Assembly: GCA_002471665.1 (NCBI GenBank) | Contig: DKQK01000025.1 | Location: forward strand, 218,920 to 282,919 | Source of the DNA: Gammaproteobacteria bacterium UBA7310 | GTDB lineage: Bacteria > Pseudomonadota > Gammaproteobacteria > Pseudomonadales > Ketobacteraceae | Length of the DNA: 64,000 nt | Direction: 5' to 3' | Shown here: in pieces, positions 41,985 through 51,015 of the stretch | Position numbering within the stretch: the stretch's first letter is position 1 | Layout: each line of letters begins with the position of its first letter | Position numbers and translations under genes: made by a program | The notes under the pieces: model-generated | Told to the model about the DNA's origin: nothing | What the model saw: only the letters and a program-made list of their open reading frames with translations | Database searches by the model: none

Positions 41985-44467
41985 AATCCATCCGGCTTGG
42001 TTTAAGGTTACTGTTGCGGGATTGGCGCTCCGGCCACCTTTCCCTGCTGCTCACCGCCCTGTTTGTGGCCGTGACCACCCACAACACCATCGGCTTTCAC
42101 AGCGAACGCATTGAAAACGCCATGACCATGCAGGCCTCCAACCTGATGGGGGGCGACCTGGTGGTGAAAAGCCCCACTCCGCTGCATGAGCTACCGGCGT
42201 TTCCAGACAGCGTACAAGGCGCACGGGCCATTGAATTTTCCAGTGTGGTAATGGCGGCCGATGCCATGCAGCTGGCGTCACTTAAGGCGGTTTCCAACCA
42301 TTACCCCCTAAAGGCCAGCCTGAAAGTGGCCGATCAGCCCTTTGCACCGGACTATGAAACACGCACCGGCCCCGGCCCGGGAAAAGCCTGGGTAGAAGCC
42401 CGCCTGCTGAATATTCTGGGCATTCAGATTGGGGACTCAGTGGAGGTGGGCGACACTCAGTTGCAGGTGGAAAAAGTGCTCACCTTCGAACCGGACCGTG
42501 GCGGCAGCTTCTACGCCTTTGTGCCGCGCCTGATGTTGAATGAACAGGATCTGGCCCACGCCAATCTGATTCAACGCGGCAGCCGGGTGGAGTACTATTA
42601 TCAGTTCGCCGGCCCGGAAGCGGCCATCGGCACGCTTCGATCCGGGCTCGAGCCCCTGTTAAAACCGGGGCAATCGATCCTTTCCATACACTCCCGCCAA
42701 CGCACGGTCAGTGCCGCCTTGAACCGGGCTCAGGGTTATCTGCAACTGGCCAGTTTGATGGCGATCCTGCTGGCATCCGTTGCACTGGCCATGGGTGCCC
42801 AGCATTTCAGCGAAACCCGTTATGATACGGCGGCTTTACTGCGTTGTTTCGGCCTGCAATCCCGCCAGATTCTGGCTGTATTCACCTGTCAGCTGGTTGC
42901 CCTGGCGCTCATCAGCGGTGTGTTGGGGGGCGCCCTGGGCTGGCTGCTGCACTTTTCACTGGTTGAATTACTGGCGGGCCTGTTACCTGATAATATTCCT
43001 CTGCCCTCGGCCAAACCCTTTTTCAGCGGCCTGGTATTGGCGCTACTGATTTTGCTGGGGTTCAGCCTGCCGGCATTGGTGCAGTTGCAACGCACGTCGC
43101 CACTGCGGGTGTTGCGCCGGGATCTGACCCCCACCCCACTGTCGAAAAACCTGCTTTACCTGGTTGTGCTGGTAATGATTGGCGCACTGATGTTCTGGTA
43201 TACCCGGGACCCTGTGCTGATCGGCGCCATTGTGCTGGGTGGCCTCATCGCCTGGTTGATTACCTATGGCTTAACCGCTTTGTTCGCAGTGGCAATCCGC
43301 ATACTGGGAAAACACAGCTCCCTGTCGCTGCAGGCGGGCTTGCGCAACCTGAGCCGACGCCGGCTCAGCACCCGGCTGCAACTGCTGGGATTCGGCCTCA
43401 CCGGCATGGCCATGTTGATCATCCTGCTGGTGCGGGGCGAGCTGATTAACACCTGGCAGCAACAACTGCCGGAGCAGACGCCCAATCATTTTGTGCTGAA
43501 CGTGCTGCCCCAGGAGGCCGGTGCCTTTGCACAGCATCTGAAAGACAACAATATTCAGGCACAGCCCCTCTACCCCATTGTGCGGGGCCGGCTCACTCAC
43601 ATTAACGGCGCCCCCATCAAGCGCGCGGTGACCAAGGAAAGTGGTGAAGAAGAGGAAGAAGCCCTCAACCGGGAATTGAATTTGAGCTGGTCGGAAGCGC
43701 TCCCCAGCGACAATCGCATTGTGGCCGGACAGTGGTGGGATGGACTGCCCAACGACCATGAACGGCGCGTATCCATAGAACAACGCCTGGCCCAGCGCCT
43801 GGGTGTGACCTTGGGCGATGAGTTGCGCTTTTTTGTTGCCAGCCAAACCTTCAGTGCCCGGGTCGCCAGTATACGCACGGTGAAGTGGGAATCATTCCAA
43901 CCCAATTTCTATCTGATGTTCAATCCCGGCGGTCTGGACAACCTGCCCACCACCTATCTCACCAGCTTCTATCTGGAAGCGGAACGCAAAGCCCTGCTGA
44001 AACCATTGGTTCAGCAGTTTCCGGCCATTACTTTGCTGGAGGTGGATGTCATTCTGAAGCAGGTGCGTACCATACTCAATCAGGTCAGCGCAGCGGTTGA
44101 GTTCATTCTGCTGTTCGTCCTGGCCGCCGGTCTGACAATCACCCTGGCCACCCTGATCACCACCATGCCCCAGCGCTACCGCGAAGGCGCCATCATGCGC
44201 ACCCTCGGCGCCACCCGACGGCAACTGGTTATCCAGCAATGGGCAGAGTTTTTTGCCATCGGGGCCCTGTCCGGCCTGGTGGCCTGCTTTGGGGCCGAAA
44301 TGGCGCGCTTGGGTATTTATCTCAAGCTGCTCTCACTGCCCTATACTCCCAACCCCTGGATCTGGATAATAGTGCCCCCGCTACTGGGGTTGTTGATCGG
44401 ATTTGCCGGGCAGATCAGCAGTAAACGCATCCTCAAGCAAAGCCCGGCGGTTGCACTGAGAGAATAA
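41981..44467 (+). CDS. ybbP: ABC transporter permease, YbbP/FtsX-type, 828 aa
   Basis: An inner-membrane permease with two FtsX-like domains. The first membrane helix is at about residues 22-40, followed by a periplasmic domain to about 255. Helices at about 258-400 (ASLMAILLASVALAMG and others) form the first FtsX unit. A second periplasmic domain and a last helix trio near 710-820 end with SPAVALRE. Length and layout match E. coli YbbP. The start was moved to ATG 41981, which overlaps the ATPase stop; 13 upstream in-frame residues belong to the other frame. Confidence 0.9.
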   Translation: MKSIRLGLRLLLRDWRSGHLSLLLTALFVAVTTHNTIGFHSERIENAMTMQASNLMGGDLVVKSPTPLHELPAFPDSVQGARAIEFSSVVMAADAMQLASLKAVSNHYPLKASLKVADQPFAPDYETRTGPGPGKAWVEARLLNILGIQIGDSVEVGDTQLQVEKVLTFEPDRGGSFYAFVPRLMLNEQDLAHANLIQRGSRVEYYYQFAGPEAAIGTLRSGLEPLLKPGQSILSIHSRQRTVSAALNRAQGYLQLASLMAILLASVALAMGAQHFSETRYDTAALLRCFGLQSRQILAVFTCQLVALALISGVLGGALGWLLHFSLVELLAGLLPDNIPLPSAKPFFSGLVLALLILLGFSLPALVQLQRTSPLRVLRRDLTPTPLSKNLLYLVVLVMIGALMFWYTRDPVLIGAIVLGGLIAWLITYGLTALFAVAIRILGKHSSLSLQAGLRNLSRRRLSTRLQLLGFGLTGMAMLIILLVRGELINTWQQQLPEQTPNHFVLNVLPQEAGAFAQHLKDNNIQAQPLYPIVRGRLTHINGAPIKRAVTKESGEEEEEALNRELNLSWSEALPSDNRIVAGQWWDGLPNDHERRVSIEQRLAQRLGVTLGDELRFFVASQTFSARVASIRTVKWESFQPNFYLMFNPGGLDNLPTTYLTSFYLEAERKALLKPLVQQFPAITLLEVDVILKQVRTILNQVSAAVEFILLFVLAAGLTITLATLITTMPQRYREGAIMRTLGATRRQLVIQQWAEFFAIGALSGLVACFGAEMARLGIYLKLLSLPYTPNPWIWIIVPPLLGLLIGFAGQISSKRILKQSPAVALRE

Positions 44468-44473
44468 CATTCT

Positions 44474-46378
44474 ATGTCCCTGCTTCGACTTCGAGACATT
44501 CACCTGGCCTTCGGTGGGCCGGAACTGTTGAGTGGCGCCAACCTCAAACTGGAAAAAGGCGAGCGGGTGTGCCTGGTGGGGCGCAATGGCACCGGTAAAT
44601 CCACCCTGCTGAAAATCATCAGCGGCCAGATAAAACAGGATGACGGTCAAATTGAGATGTCACCGGGTACCCGCATCGCCTGGCTGGAGCAGGAAGTGCC
44701 CAAAGGCACCACCGGCAGTGTTTATGATGTGGTGGCGTCCGGCCTGGGTAAGGTGGGGCAACTGATCCAGCAATACCACCACATCACAGAAGAAATGGCC
44801 AATGGCAGCGAGAGCGCCTTCGACCGTCTGGAATCAGTGCAGAAAGCCCTGGAAGCCGAGGACGGCTGGGCCCTGCAGCAACGGGTGGAAACCACACTCT
44901 CCAAATTATCGCTGGACGGCGAAGCGCCTTTTGAAGCCCAATCGGGCGGTGTCAAACGGCGGGTACTGCTGGCCCGGGCACTGGTGCAACAGCCGGATGT
45001 GCTGCTACTGGATGAGCCCACCAACCATCTGGATATTGAGTCCATATCCTGGCTGGAAGAATTCCTGCTGAGTTACAAGAACTGCGTGTTATTCATTACC
45101 CACGACCGCGCCTTCCTCAGCAAACTGGCCACCCGTATTGTGGATCTGGACCGGGGTCAGCTCACCAGCTGGCCCGGCAACTATCAAACCTACCTGCAGC
45201 GCAAAGCGGAAGTACTGGAGGCCGAGGCCGCCGAGTGGGAGCGCTTTGACAAAAAACTGGCCCAGGAGGAAGTCTGGATTCGTCAGGGCATCAAAGCCCG
45301 CCGCACCCGTAATGAGGGCCGGGTCCGCGCACTGGAAGCCATGCGCAACGAGCGGGCTCAGCGTCGTGAACGCCAGGGCACCATGAACGCCACCATCCAA
45401 CAGGCAGAAAGCAGCGGCAAGAAAGTCATCGAGGCCAAACACATCAGCGTCACCTTTGACGGCCGGTGCATCATCGACGATTTTTCCACCCTGGTGCTGC
45501 GGGGCGACCGAATCGGTATTGTCGGCCCCAACGGGGTAGGAAAATCCACCCTGATCAACACCCTGCTGGGCAAGCTCAAGCCCGACACCGGTTCCGTGGA
45601 AATCGGCACCAATGTGGATATCGCCTACTTCGATCAATTGCGGGCGCAACTGGACGAAGAACTGAGCGTACGGGAAAACGTGGGCCAGGGCAGCGACACC
45701 GTGTGCATCAACGGCCAGAACAAACACATCATGGGTTACCTGCAGGATTTTCTGTTCAGCCCGGAACGTGCCCACACCCCGGTGAAAGCACTGTCCGGTG
45801 GTGAGCGTAATCGACTGTTACTGGCCAAACTGTTTACCCAACCCAGCAATCTGCTGGTGCTGGACGAACCCACCAATGATCTGGACATCGAAACACTGGA
45901 ACTGCTGGAAGAACTGGTGGATCAGTATCAGGGCACCATCCTGCTGGTCAGCCATGACCGGGCTTTCCTCAACAACATCGTCACCAGCACCATTGCCTTC
46001 GAAGGAGGCGGCAAACTGGCAGAGTACGTGGGTGGGTACGATGACTGGCTGCGACAACGGCCTGCCACAGCAACCAAAGCCACGGCTGCGCAACAGCCCA
46101 AGCAGGAAAAGCCTGCCGCAGAGACCAAGGTTGGCCCCAAAACCGGCAAAAAGCTCAGCTATAAGGATCAGCGGGAGCTGGAAACACTTCCCCAGACCAT
46201 CGAATCCCTGGAGCAGCAATTGGAAGCAGCCCATCAGGCCTTGGCGGACCCCAGCCTGTATCAGGAGTCAGCGGAGAAAATAGCTGAACTAAAACAACAG
46301 TCTGAGGAAATCGAACAGACGCTGGAAACGGCATTTGCGCGCTGGGAAACACTGGAGGCCCTGAAAAACAATCTCTAA
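44474..46378 (+). CDS. uup: ABC-F family ATPase Uup, 634 aa
   Basis: A soluble tandem ATPase that acts on ribosomes and is linked to DNA transposon excision in E. coli. Walker A copies are GRNGTGKST (about residue 36) and GPNGVGKST (about 353). Signatures are SGGVKRRVLLA and SGGERNRLLLA; Walker B segments are LLLDEPTNHLD and LVLDEPTNDLD. The C-terminal coiled coil (about 560-634) is the DNA-binding tail typical of Uup. It starts 6 bases after the permease stop, so it may be cotranscribed. No membrane segment. Confidence 0.94.
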   Translation: MSLLRLRDIHLAFGGPELLSGANLKLEKGERVCLVGRNGTGKSTLLKIISGQIKQDDGQIEMSPGTRIAWLEQEVPKGTTGSVYDVVASGLGKVGQLIQQYHHITEEMANGSESAFDRLESVQKALEAEDGWALQQRVETTLSKLSLDGEAPFEAQSGGVKRRVLLARALVQQPDVLLLDEPTNHLDIESISWLEEFLLSYKNCVLFITHDRAFLSKLATRIVDLDRGQLTSWPGNYQTYLQRKAEVLEAEAAEWERFDKKLAQEEVWIRQGIKARRTRNEGRVRALEAMRNERAQRRERQGTMNATIQQAESSGKKVIEAKHISVTFDGRCIIDDFSTLVLRGDRIGIVGPNGVGKSTLINTLLGKLKPDTGSVEIGTNVDIAYFDQLRAQLDEELSVRENVGQGSDTVCINGQNKHIMGYLQDFLFSPERAHTPVKALSGGERNRLLLAKLFTQPSNLLVLDEPTNDLDIETLELLEELVDQYQGTILLVSHDRAFLNNIVTSTIAFEGGGKLAEYVGGYDDWLRQRPATATKATAAQQPKQEKPAAETKVGPKTGKKLSYKDQRELETLPQTIESLEQQLEAAHQALADPSLYQESAEKIAELKQQSEEIEQTLETAFARWETLEALKNNL

Positions 46379-46418
46379 TTGCATAGGCGATAACTGGAAA
46401 AAAAGCCCAAGTGATCTA

Positions 46419-46441
46419 AACTGATTACAAAACAATCAGTT
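46419..46441. promoter_or_regulatory. inverted repeat upstream of the MCP-STAS-phosphatase operon
   Basis: AACTGATT-ACAAAAC-AATCAGTT is a perfect 8-bp dyad with a 7-base centre, 38 bases before the chemoreceptor-like gene and 41 after uup. It lacks a T-run on the plus strand. It could be an operator near the promoter, or a weak terminator of uup. Confidence 0.4.
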
Positions 46442-46478
46442 ACCGTAATTTCACACTATTGCTTAAGCAGGTCGTCTC

Positions 46479-47654
46479 TTGGTCAAAGCTCAAATCATCC
46501 TGGTGATGTTAGGTACCATGGTTGCAGTCGGTGTCCTTGTCACTGAGAACTTTCTGGTGGAATGTGGATTAATCGGTTCACTGACTCTGGTTCTGGCCAC
46601 ATGGGCATGGCGGGCGCGGGTGCAGGAAAACGCCAAGCCCCCGGCCATCAACCACATAGCAATGGCCGATATCCCTGTAATCGACCGTGCAGTGCAGGAC
46701 AACGAAGCAGCCTACGAAAACATCACCCGCAAAGTGCACTCCCTGGACAAAGCCATTCGTGACAGCAGCAGCACCCTGTCACAGAGCTTTTCCGGCCTTG
46801 CCGCCTCCTCAAACCAGACCAATCATTTGATCAATGACGTCATGAAATCTGTCACTGGCCGCAACAACAAGGCCAAGCATGATGAAGAAGAAAACGTGAC
46901 TGTGGAAAAGTTCGCCAAGGAAGTCAGTGAGATTCTGATGCAGTACGTCTCGCTGCTGATAGATGTCAGCGAGAAGAGTGTGCAGGCGGTGCATCATATC
47001 GGAGACATGGTCAGTGAGCTGGACCACATGTTCACCTTGCTTGCCGACATCAGAACCATTGCCGAGCAAACCAATCTCCTGGCCTTGAACGCGGCCATTG
47101 AAGCAGCCCGTGCCGGGGAAGCCGGCCGCGGTTTTGCCGTAGTGGCCGATGAGGTCAGGAAGCTATCCCAGGATACCAACCGCCTCAGTGAACAAATCCG
47201 CAACCGGGGTGAAGTCACGAAGTCAACGGTAACCATGGTGCGGGATATTGTCGGTGCCATCGCATCGCTTGACCTCAATGATGCCATCAATGCCAAAGGC
47301 CATGTGGACAATATGCTGCAGGGTCTGGAACAAACCAACCAACATATCTCGGACACCATGGATCGACTGAATGGACTGAATGTGGATGTCAATCACCACG
47401 TCAGCAGAGCGGTGCAATCCATGCAGTTTGAGGACATTATTACCCAGGTTATATCTGAAATCAGCCAGGATCTGGAACGCCTGGACCTGGTGAACCACCG
47501 CCTGGGCGAAGTCTGTAATATTGCTACAATAAAGGAACATCACATGGACCGTGTTTCTGAGCTGGAAAACATACTCGCAGTCAAGAAAAAACAGTCCATA
47601 ATGCGTGATAATAGTACCTCTCACCCACCGGCGGGTGACATCGATTTATTCTAA
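46479..47654 (+). CDS. methyl-accepting chemotaxis-like signalling protein lacking a sensor domain, 391 aa
   Basis: Two closely spaced N-terminal membrane helices (about residues 5-22 and 28-45) leave almost no periplasmic loop, so there is no ligand domain. The cytoplasmic part carries the MCP hairpin tip, IAEQTNLLALNAAIEAARAG and GRGFAVVADEVRKLS (about 190-230), which normally contacts CheW and CheA. The C-terminus ends GDIDLF and lacks the CheR/CheB pentapeptide. The start is TTG at 46479 with AGG upstream. It is followed 20 bases later by a STAS protein, then a phosphatase, suggesting that it feeds the partner switch or that the operon ties chemotaxis arrays to stress or biofilm control. 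Confidence 0.82.
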   Translation: MVKAQIILVMLGTMVAVGVLVTENFLVECGLIGSLTLVLATWAWRARVQENAKPPAINHIAMADIPVIDRAVQDNEAAYENITRKVHSLDKAIRDSSSTLSQSFSGLAASSNQTNHLINDVMKSVTGRNNKAKHDEEENVTVEKFAKEVSEILMQYVSLLIDVSEKSVQAVHHIGDMVSELDHMFTLLADIRTIAEQTNLLALNAAIEAARAGEAGRGFAVVADEVRKLSQDTNRLSEQIRNRGEVTKSTVTMVRDIVGAIASLDLNDAINAKGHVDNMLQGLEQTNQHISDTMDRLNGLNVDVNHHVSRAVQSMQFEDIITQVISEISQDLERLDLVNHRLGEVCNIATIKEHHMDRVSELENILAVKKKQSIMRDNSTSHPPAGDIDLF

Positions 47655-47674
47655 ACACGGCAAGGAGAAACCCA

Positions 47675-47971
47675 ATGCCCGTTGAAAGTACATTATCCAG
47701 TGACGGAAAAACAGTTACCATTGGTATTAGCGGACGCTTTGATTTCGAGGTAGTGCAGGAATTCAGAGCCGCTTACGGTGATAAAAAAGACGTCAGTTTC
47801 ATTATCGATATGCGTGCCACGGAGCATATGGACAGCTCAGCCCTCGGCATGCTGCTCAACATGAGAAAAAGTCTGGGAGACAGTGCCAAGATTGCCATCA
47901 TCAACTGTCGCCCCCAGATCAAGAAAATCCTGACCATCTCCAGGTTCGACAAGAAATTTGATATCGAGTAA
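47675..47971 (+). CDS. STAS-domain anti-sigma factor antagonist, HsbA-like, 98 aa
   Basis: A small single-domain protein of the SpoIIAA/RsbV/HsbA type. The phospho-acceptor serine lies in HMDSSALGML, near residue 50. In this family the unphosphorylated form binds an anti-sigma factor or other partner, a HATPase kinase phosphorylates the serine, and a PP2C phosphatase removes it. Both activities are fused in the next gene. AAGGAG sits just before the ATG. In Pseudomonas HsbA links flagellar (FlgM) and biofilm control; whether that applies here is inference. Confidence 0.9.
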   Translation: MPVESTLSSDGKTVTIGISGRFDFEVVQEFRAAYGDKKDVSFIIDMRATEHMDSSALGMLLNMRKSLGDSAKIAIINCRPQIKKILTISRFDKKFDIE

Positions 47972-47995
47972 TACCACCAAGGAACCGGTGCTGAT

Positions 47996-49666
47996 ATGAA
48001 AATTCTGGTGGTGGACGACACTGAAGCCAACCGCAAACTCCTGGCCTGGATGCTGGAAGATGATGGCCACGAGGTCATCGAAGCGGTGGACGGCCAGGAA
48101 GCCGTGAGTCTGTTCAAGGAGACCGAACCGGACCTGGTGCTGATGGATGTAATGATGCCCGTAATGGACGGTTTCGAAGCCACCCAGGCCATCAAGGAAT
48201 ATCTGGGCGGCACCCACGTTCCCATCATCTTTCTCACCGCCTTGTCGGATGACGCGTCTCTCACCAAGTGCCTCTCCATCGGCGGCGACGACTTTCTCAG
48301 CAAGCCGATTAACGAACAGGTGCTGCAGGCAAAAATCAAAGCCCATAGCCGCATCAAGGATCTGACCGAGCAACTGAAACACCAGAACAAGGAACTGACT
48401 CGACTGCATCAGTTCACGGTGCGGGAGCATGAGATTGCCAAGAGTGTATTCGAAAACGCACTGGCCGCCAGCATTCTTGACAGTAAAAATACCCGCCACT
48501 ACATCTCCCCCGCTGCCACGTTCAACGGTGATCTACTGCTGGTATCCATCAGCCCATCCGGCGGCTTGTATGCACTGATGGCGGATTTCACTGGCCACGG
48601 ATTGCCTGCCGCCATCGGCGCCTTGCCTGTGTCTCAAGCCTTTCTGGAAGCTGCTCAACAAGGTGCCTCTGTCAGCAGCATTGCCAGGGAAGTCAACAGC
48701 ACCCTGGAAAAGTTCCTGCCTGATGACATGTTCGCCGCCGCCGCCATTGCGGAATTAAACGCCGACGGCAATCGACTCACGCTGTGGCTCGGGGGCATGC
48801 CCGATGCCATCCTCACGGATGCAGCCGGCAAGCTGAAACAATTGATCCAGTCCACGCACATGCCACTGGGCATCCTGGAAGATGATGAGTTTGAGCGGGA
48901 AGCCAACATCGTTGAGGTCAATCACGGTGACCGCCTGTTTCTTTACACCGACGGAATTCCGGAATCACTGAATCAACAACGGGAAATGTACGGTGAAAAA
49001 CGCATGCTGCAGCACTTTGACGGCAGCTCCGCTGACCCACTCACCAGCCTGATCGAAGACGTTAACCGATTCACCGGTAACAAGGACCAGAATGATGATA
49101 TCACCTTGTTGGAACTGGCTTGCAAACCGGTGGAAACCAGCGTCACCGGCGATGCATCGGTACTGACCCTGAACCATGCCCTGCCCTGGACGTTGCACAT
49201 GAGCCTGCAGGCAGAGGAGCTCAGAAAAACTTCCTCACCCATATCACAAATCGTCGACATGATCGGATCGGCCCCCGGTATCGAGTCACACAAGGATTAC
49301 CTGCACACCATTCTGGCGGAACTGTTCTCCAACGCATTAGAGCACGGTATTCTCGGCCTGTGTTCAGACCTGAAAAAGACCGAGGATGGTTATATGGAAT
49401 ATTACCGACAACGGGCGGAAAAGCTGAAACAGCTGGATAAAGGCACCCTGGATATCACGGTCAGCTTCCGCGCTGAAGGACGCAAAGGCTACCTCACCTT
49501 ACGGCTGGATGACTCTGGTAAAGGCTTTGATATCGCCAATCGACATCATTCCGGTGACGAAGATTCATTTGGCCGTGGCATTGATCTGATTGAAACCCTG
49601 TGCGACAACGTCACCTACAGCGAGGGCGGTACCCGGGTAGAAGCAGAATATACCATTCAAACCTGA
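47996..49666 (+). CDS. response regulator - PP2C phosphatase - HATPase kinase fusion, HsbR-like, 556 aa
   Basis: A three-domain partner-switch regulator. The receiver spans residues 1-120 with phospho-acceptor Asp51 in LMDVMMPVMDG, FLTALSDD and a KPI lysine. A short coiled coil (about 122-150) leads to a SpoIIE-type PP2C domain (about 165-380) with ADFTGHGLPAA and DDITLLEL metal sites. A C-terminal RsbW-like HATPase (about 415-556) has the N-box LAELFSNALEHG and DDSGKGFD. Phosphorylation at Asp51 would shift the balance between dephosphorylating and phosphorylating the STAS protein encoded 24 bases upstream. No histidine kinase gene is adjacent. Confidence 0.92.
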   Translation: MKILVVDDTEANRKLLAWMLEDDGHEVIEAVDGQEAVSLFKETEPDLVLMDVMMPVMDGFEATQAIKEYLGGTHVPIIFLTALSDDASLTKCLSIGGDDFLSKPINEQVLQAKIKAHSRIKDLTEQLKHQNKELTRLHQFTVREHEIAKSVFENALAASILDSKNTRHYISPAATFNGDLLLVSISPSGGLYALMADFTGHGLPAAIGALPVSQAFLEAAQQGASVSSIAREVNSTLEKFLPDDMFAAAAIAELNADGNRLTLWLGGMPDAILTDAAGKLKQLIQSTHMPLGILEDDEFEREANIVEVNHGDRLFLYTDGIPESLNQQREMYGEKRMLQHFDGSSADPLTSLIEDVNRFTGNKDQNDDITLLELACKPVETSVTGDASVLTLNHALPWTLHMSLQAEELRKTSSPISQIVDMIGSAPGIESHKDYLHTILAELFSNALEHGILGLCSDLKKTEDGYMEYYRQRAEKLKQLDKGTLDITVSFRAEGRKGYLTLRLDDSGKGFDIANRHHSGDEDSFGRGIDLIETLCDNVTYSEGGTRVEAEYTIQT

Positions 49667-49676
49667 GCCTTCGCGC

Positions 49677-50681
49677 TCAGCCCAGCAACTCCTGGCGGTA
49701 CGCTGACGGGGTTTTTCCCGTCCACTTTTTGAATGCGCGATGAAACGAACTCGCTTCCGAAAACCCCATCAACAAGGCTATTTCGTCGATGGTCAGCTCC
49801 GGTTTTGACAGATAGTAAATCGACGCATCCTTGCGGATGGTATCTTTGATTTCCTGATAGCTGGTGTTCTCATCCTTAAGCCGTCGACGCAAGGTTTGCG
49901 GGGTCATCGCCAATTTATCGCACACCACCGAAAAGTCCGGAAAGTTATTACCGAACTCCTTACTGATAATACTGCGGATTTGGGCATTGAGGCTGGCATT
50001 CTCAATATCCCCATCCATTAATTCTTCCAGCGAGGCTTTCAGGAACTTACTCAGAGACAACTGATTCTGCACCAGCGGCATGGCCATATAACGACTGTCC
50101 AGCACAATCTCACAGCGCGGCTGGCTGTAATGAACCTGACATGGAAACTGATTGGCAAATTCACCGTCATCAATGGAATCAAAGTCCAGATTGATGCGCT
50201 TGGGCACGATCTGCTGCCCGATCAGCCAGCTTAAAAAACGTAAGGTCAGAAACACCACCGCTTCCATGATATGGGGCCGAAACAATACATCGCCACGGGA
50301 CACAAACTGAATCAGCGCCTCATCATCGGAAGGGATCAATCTGCTGGTAATGGCATAATCGAACAGTTCGTAGAATTTCGCACCCCGGCGAATGGCCTTT
50401 TCCAGGGTCGCGCAATTAATCACGGCATGGGCCATCATACTGAAGGTGCCGGGCTTGGACACCCGACCTGAACCGAAGCCCATAAATTCGTCTTCGGTGT
50501 GACGCATCACCGTCAGCATCAGGTGAATAAACGTTTTCTTATCAATCCGCGCCTCAGGATTAGCAACATCGGCCGGCTCTATGCCGCACTCCTGCAGCAA
50601 CAGCTCTGTACTGAAACCACTGCGCTTGGCGGCTTCAAGCAGTATCAACACCTGCTTTATGGGGATGGATCTCGAACTCAC
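49677..50681 (-). CDS. AraC family transcriptional regulator, 334 aa
   Basis: An activator type with an N-terminal Arabinose_bd-like domain (PF12625 type, about residues 15-200) and a C-terminal double helix-turn-helix (about 235-332: LAMTPQTLRRRLKDENTSYQEI and IALLMGFSEASSFHRAFKKWTGKTPSAYR, positions only). The start is GTG 50681 with AAGG upstream. It is convergent with the phosphatase gene and divergent from an acyl-CoA dehydrogenase gene, so control of the 51-53 kb fatty-acid genes is the best guess. Several OruR-like and lipid-catabolic regulators share this domain pair. Confidence 0.9.
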   Translation of the reverse strand: MSSRSIPIKQVLILLEAAKRSGFSTELLLQECGIEPADVANPEARIDKKTFIHLMLTVMRHTEDEFMGFGSGRVSKPGTFSMMAHAVINCATLEKAIRRGAKFYELFDYAITSRLIPSDDEALIQFVSRGDVLFRPHIMEAVVFLTLRFLSWLIGQQIVPKRINLDFDSIDDGEFANQFPCQVHYSQPRCEIVLDSRYMAMPLVQNQLSLSKFLKASLEELMDGDIENASLNAQIRSIISKEFGNNFPDFSVVCDKLAMTPQTLRRRLKDENTSYQEIKDTIRKDASIYYLSKPELTIDEIALLMGFSEASSFHRAFKKWTGKTPSAYRQELLG

Positions 50682-51015
50682 TGGAAAAGCCTTAAAAACG
50701 TTTATATTTCAATTATTTGGACAGGCTCGACAGGTTCACAACATTTCACTAAGATTTGAATATAAATCCATCGGAATGATGCGGCAAACAGCCAACAACT
50801 TTACTGGCTTCCCGTGGGAAGTTCCAGTGGCATGAGCAGGATACACAGGCTTGTCGTTTTAAGTCATGAAAAATGGCACATTACGTCATTGTTGCAATTA
50901 CGCCCCCTATCAATAATTGTCGACTATACAGTCTGCTGTGCAACCAGTACAAGAACACCGAAAATACACGGAATTACCAATGGTTAGCGGTAATTTCATC
51001 TAACCGGAGATAACA
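50682..51015. other. 334-base divergent intergenic region AraC / acyl-CoA dehydrogenase
   Basis: No gene found. It holds the inverted repeat AATTACC-N10-GGTAATT at 50972-50995 just before the ribosome site of the dehydrogenase gene, and a run around 50905-50945 that could include the promoter. No clear -35/-10 was seen. Confidence 0.4.
50972..50995. promoter_or_regulatory. inverted repeat before the acyl-CoA dehydrogenase gene
   Basis: AATTACC-AATGGTTAGC-GGTAATT is a perfect 7-bp dyad ending 20 bases before the start codon and beside the CCGGAG ribosome site. It may be a repressor operator or a leader hairpin that affects ribosome access. Confidence 0.4.
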
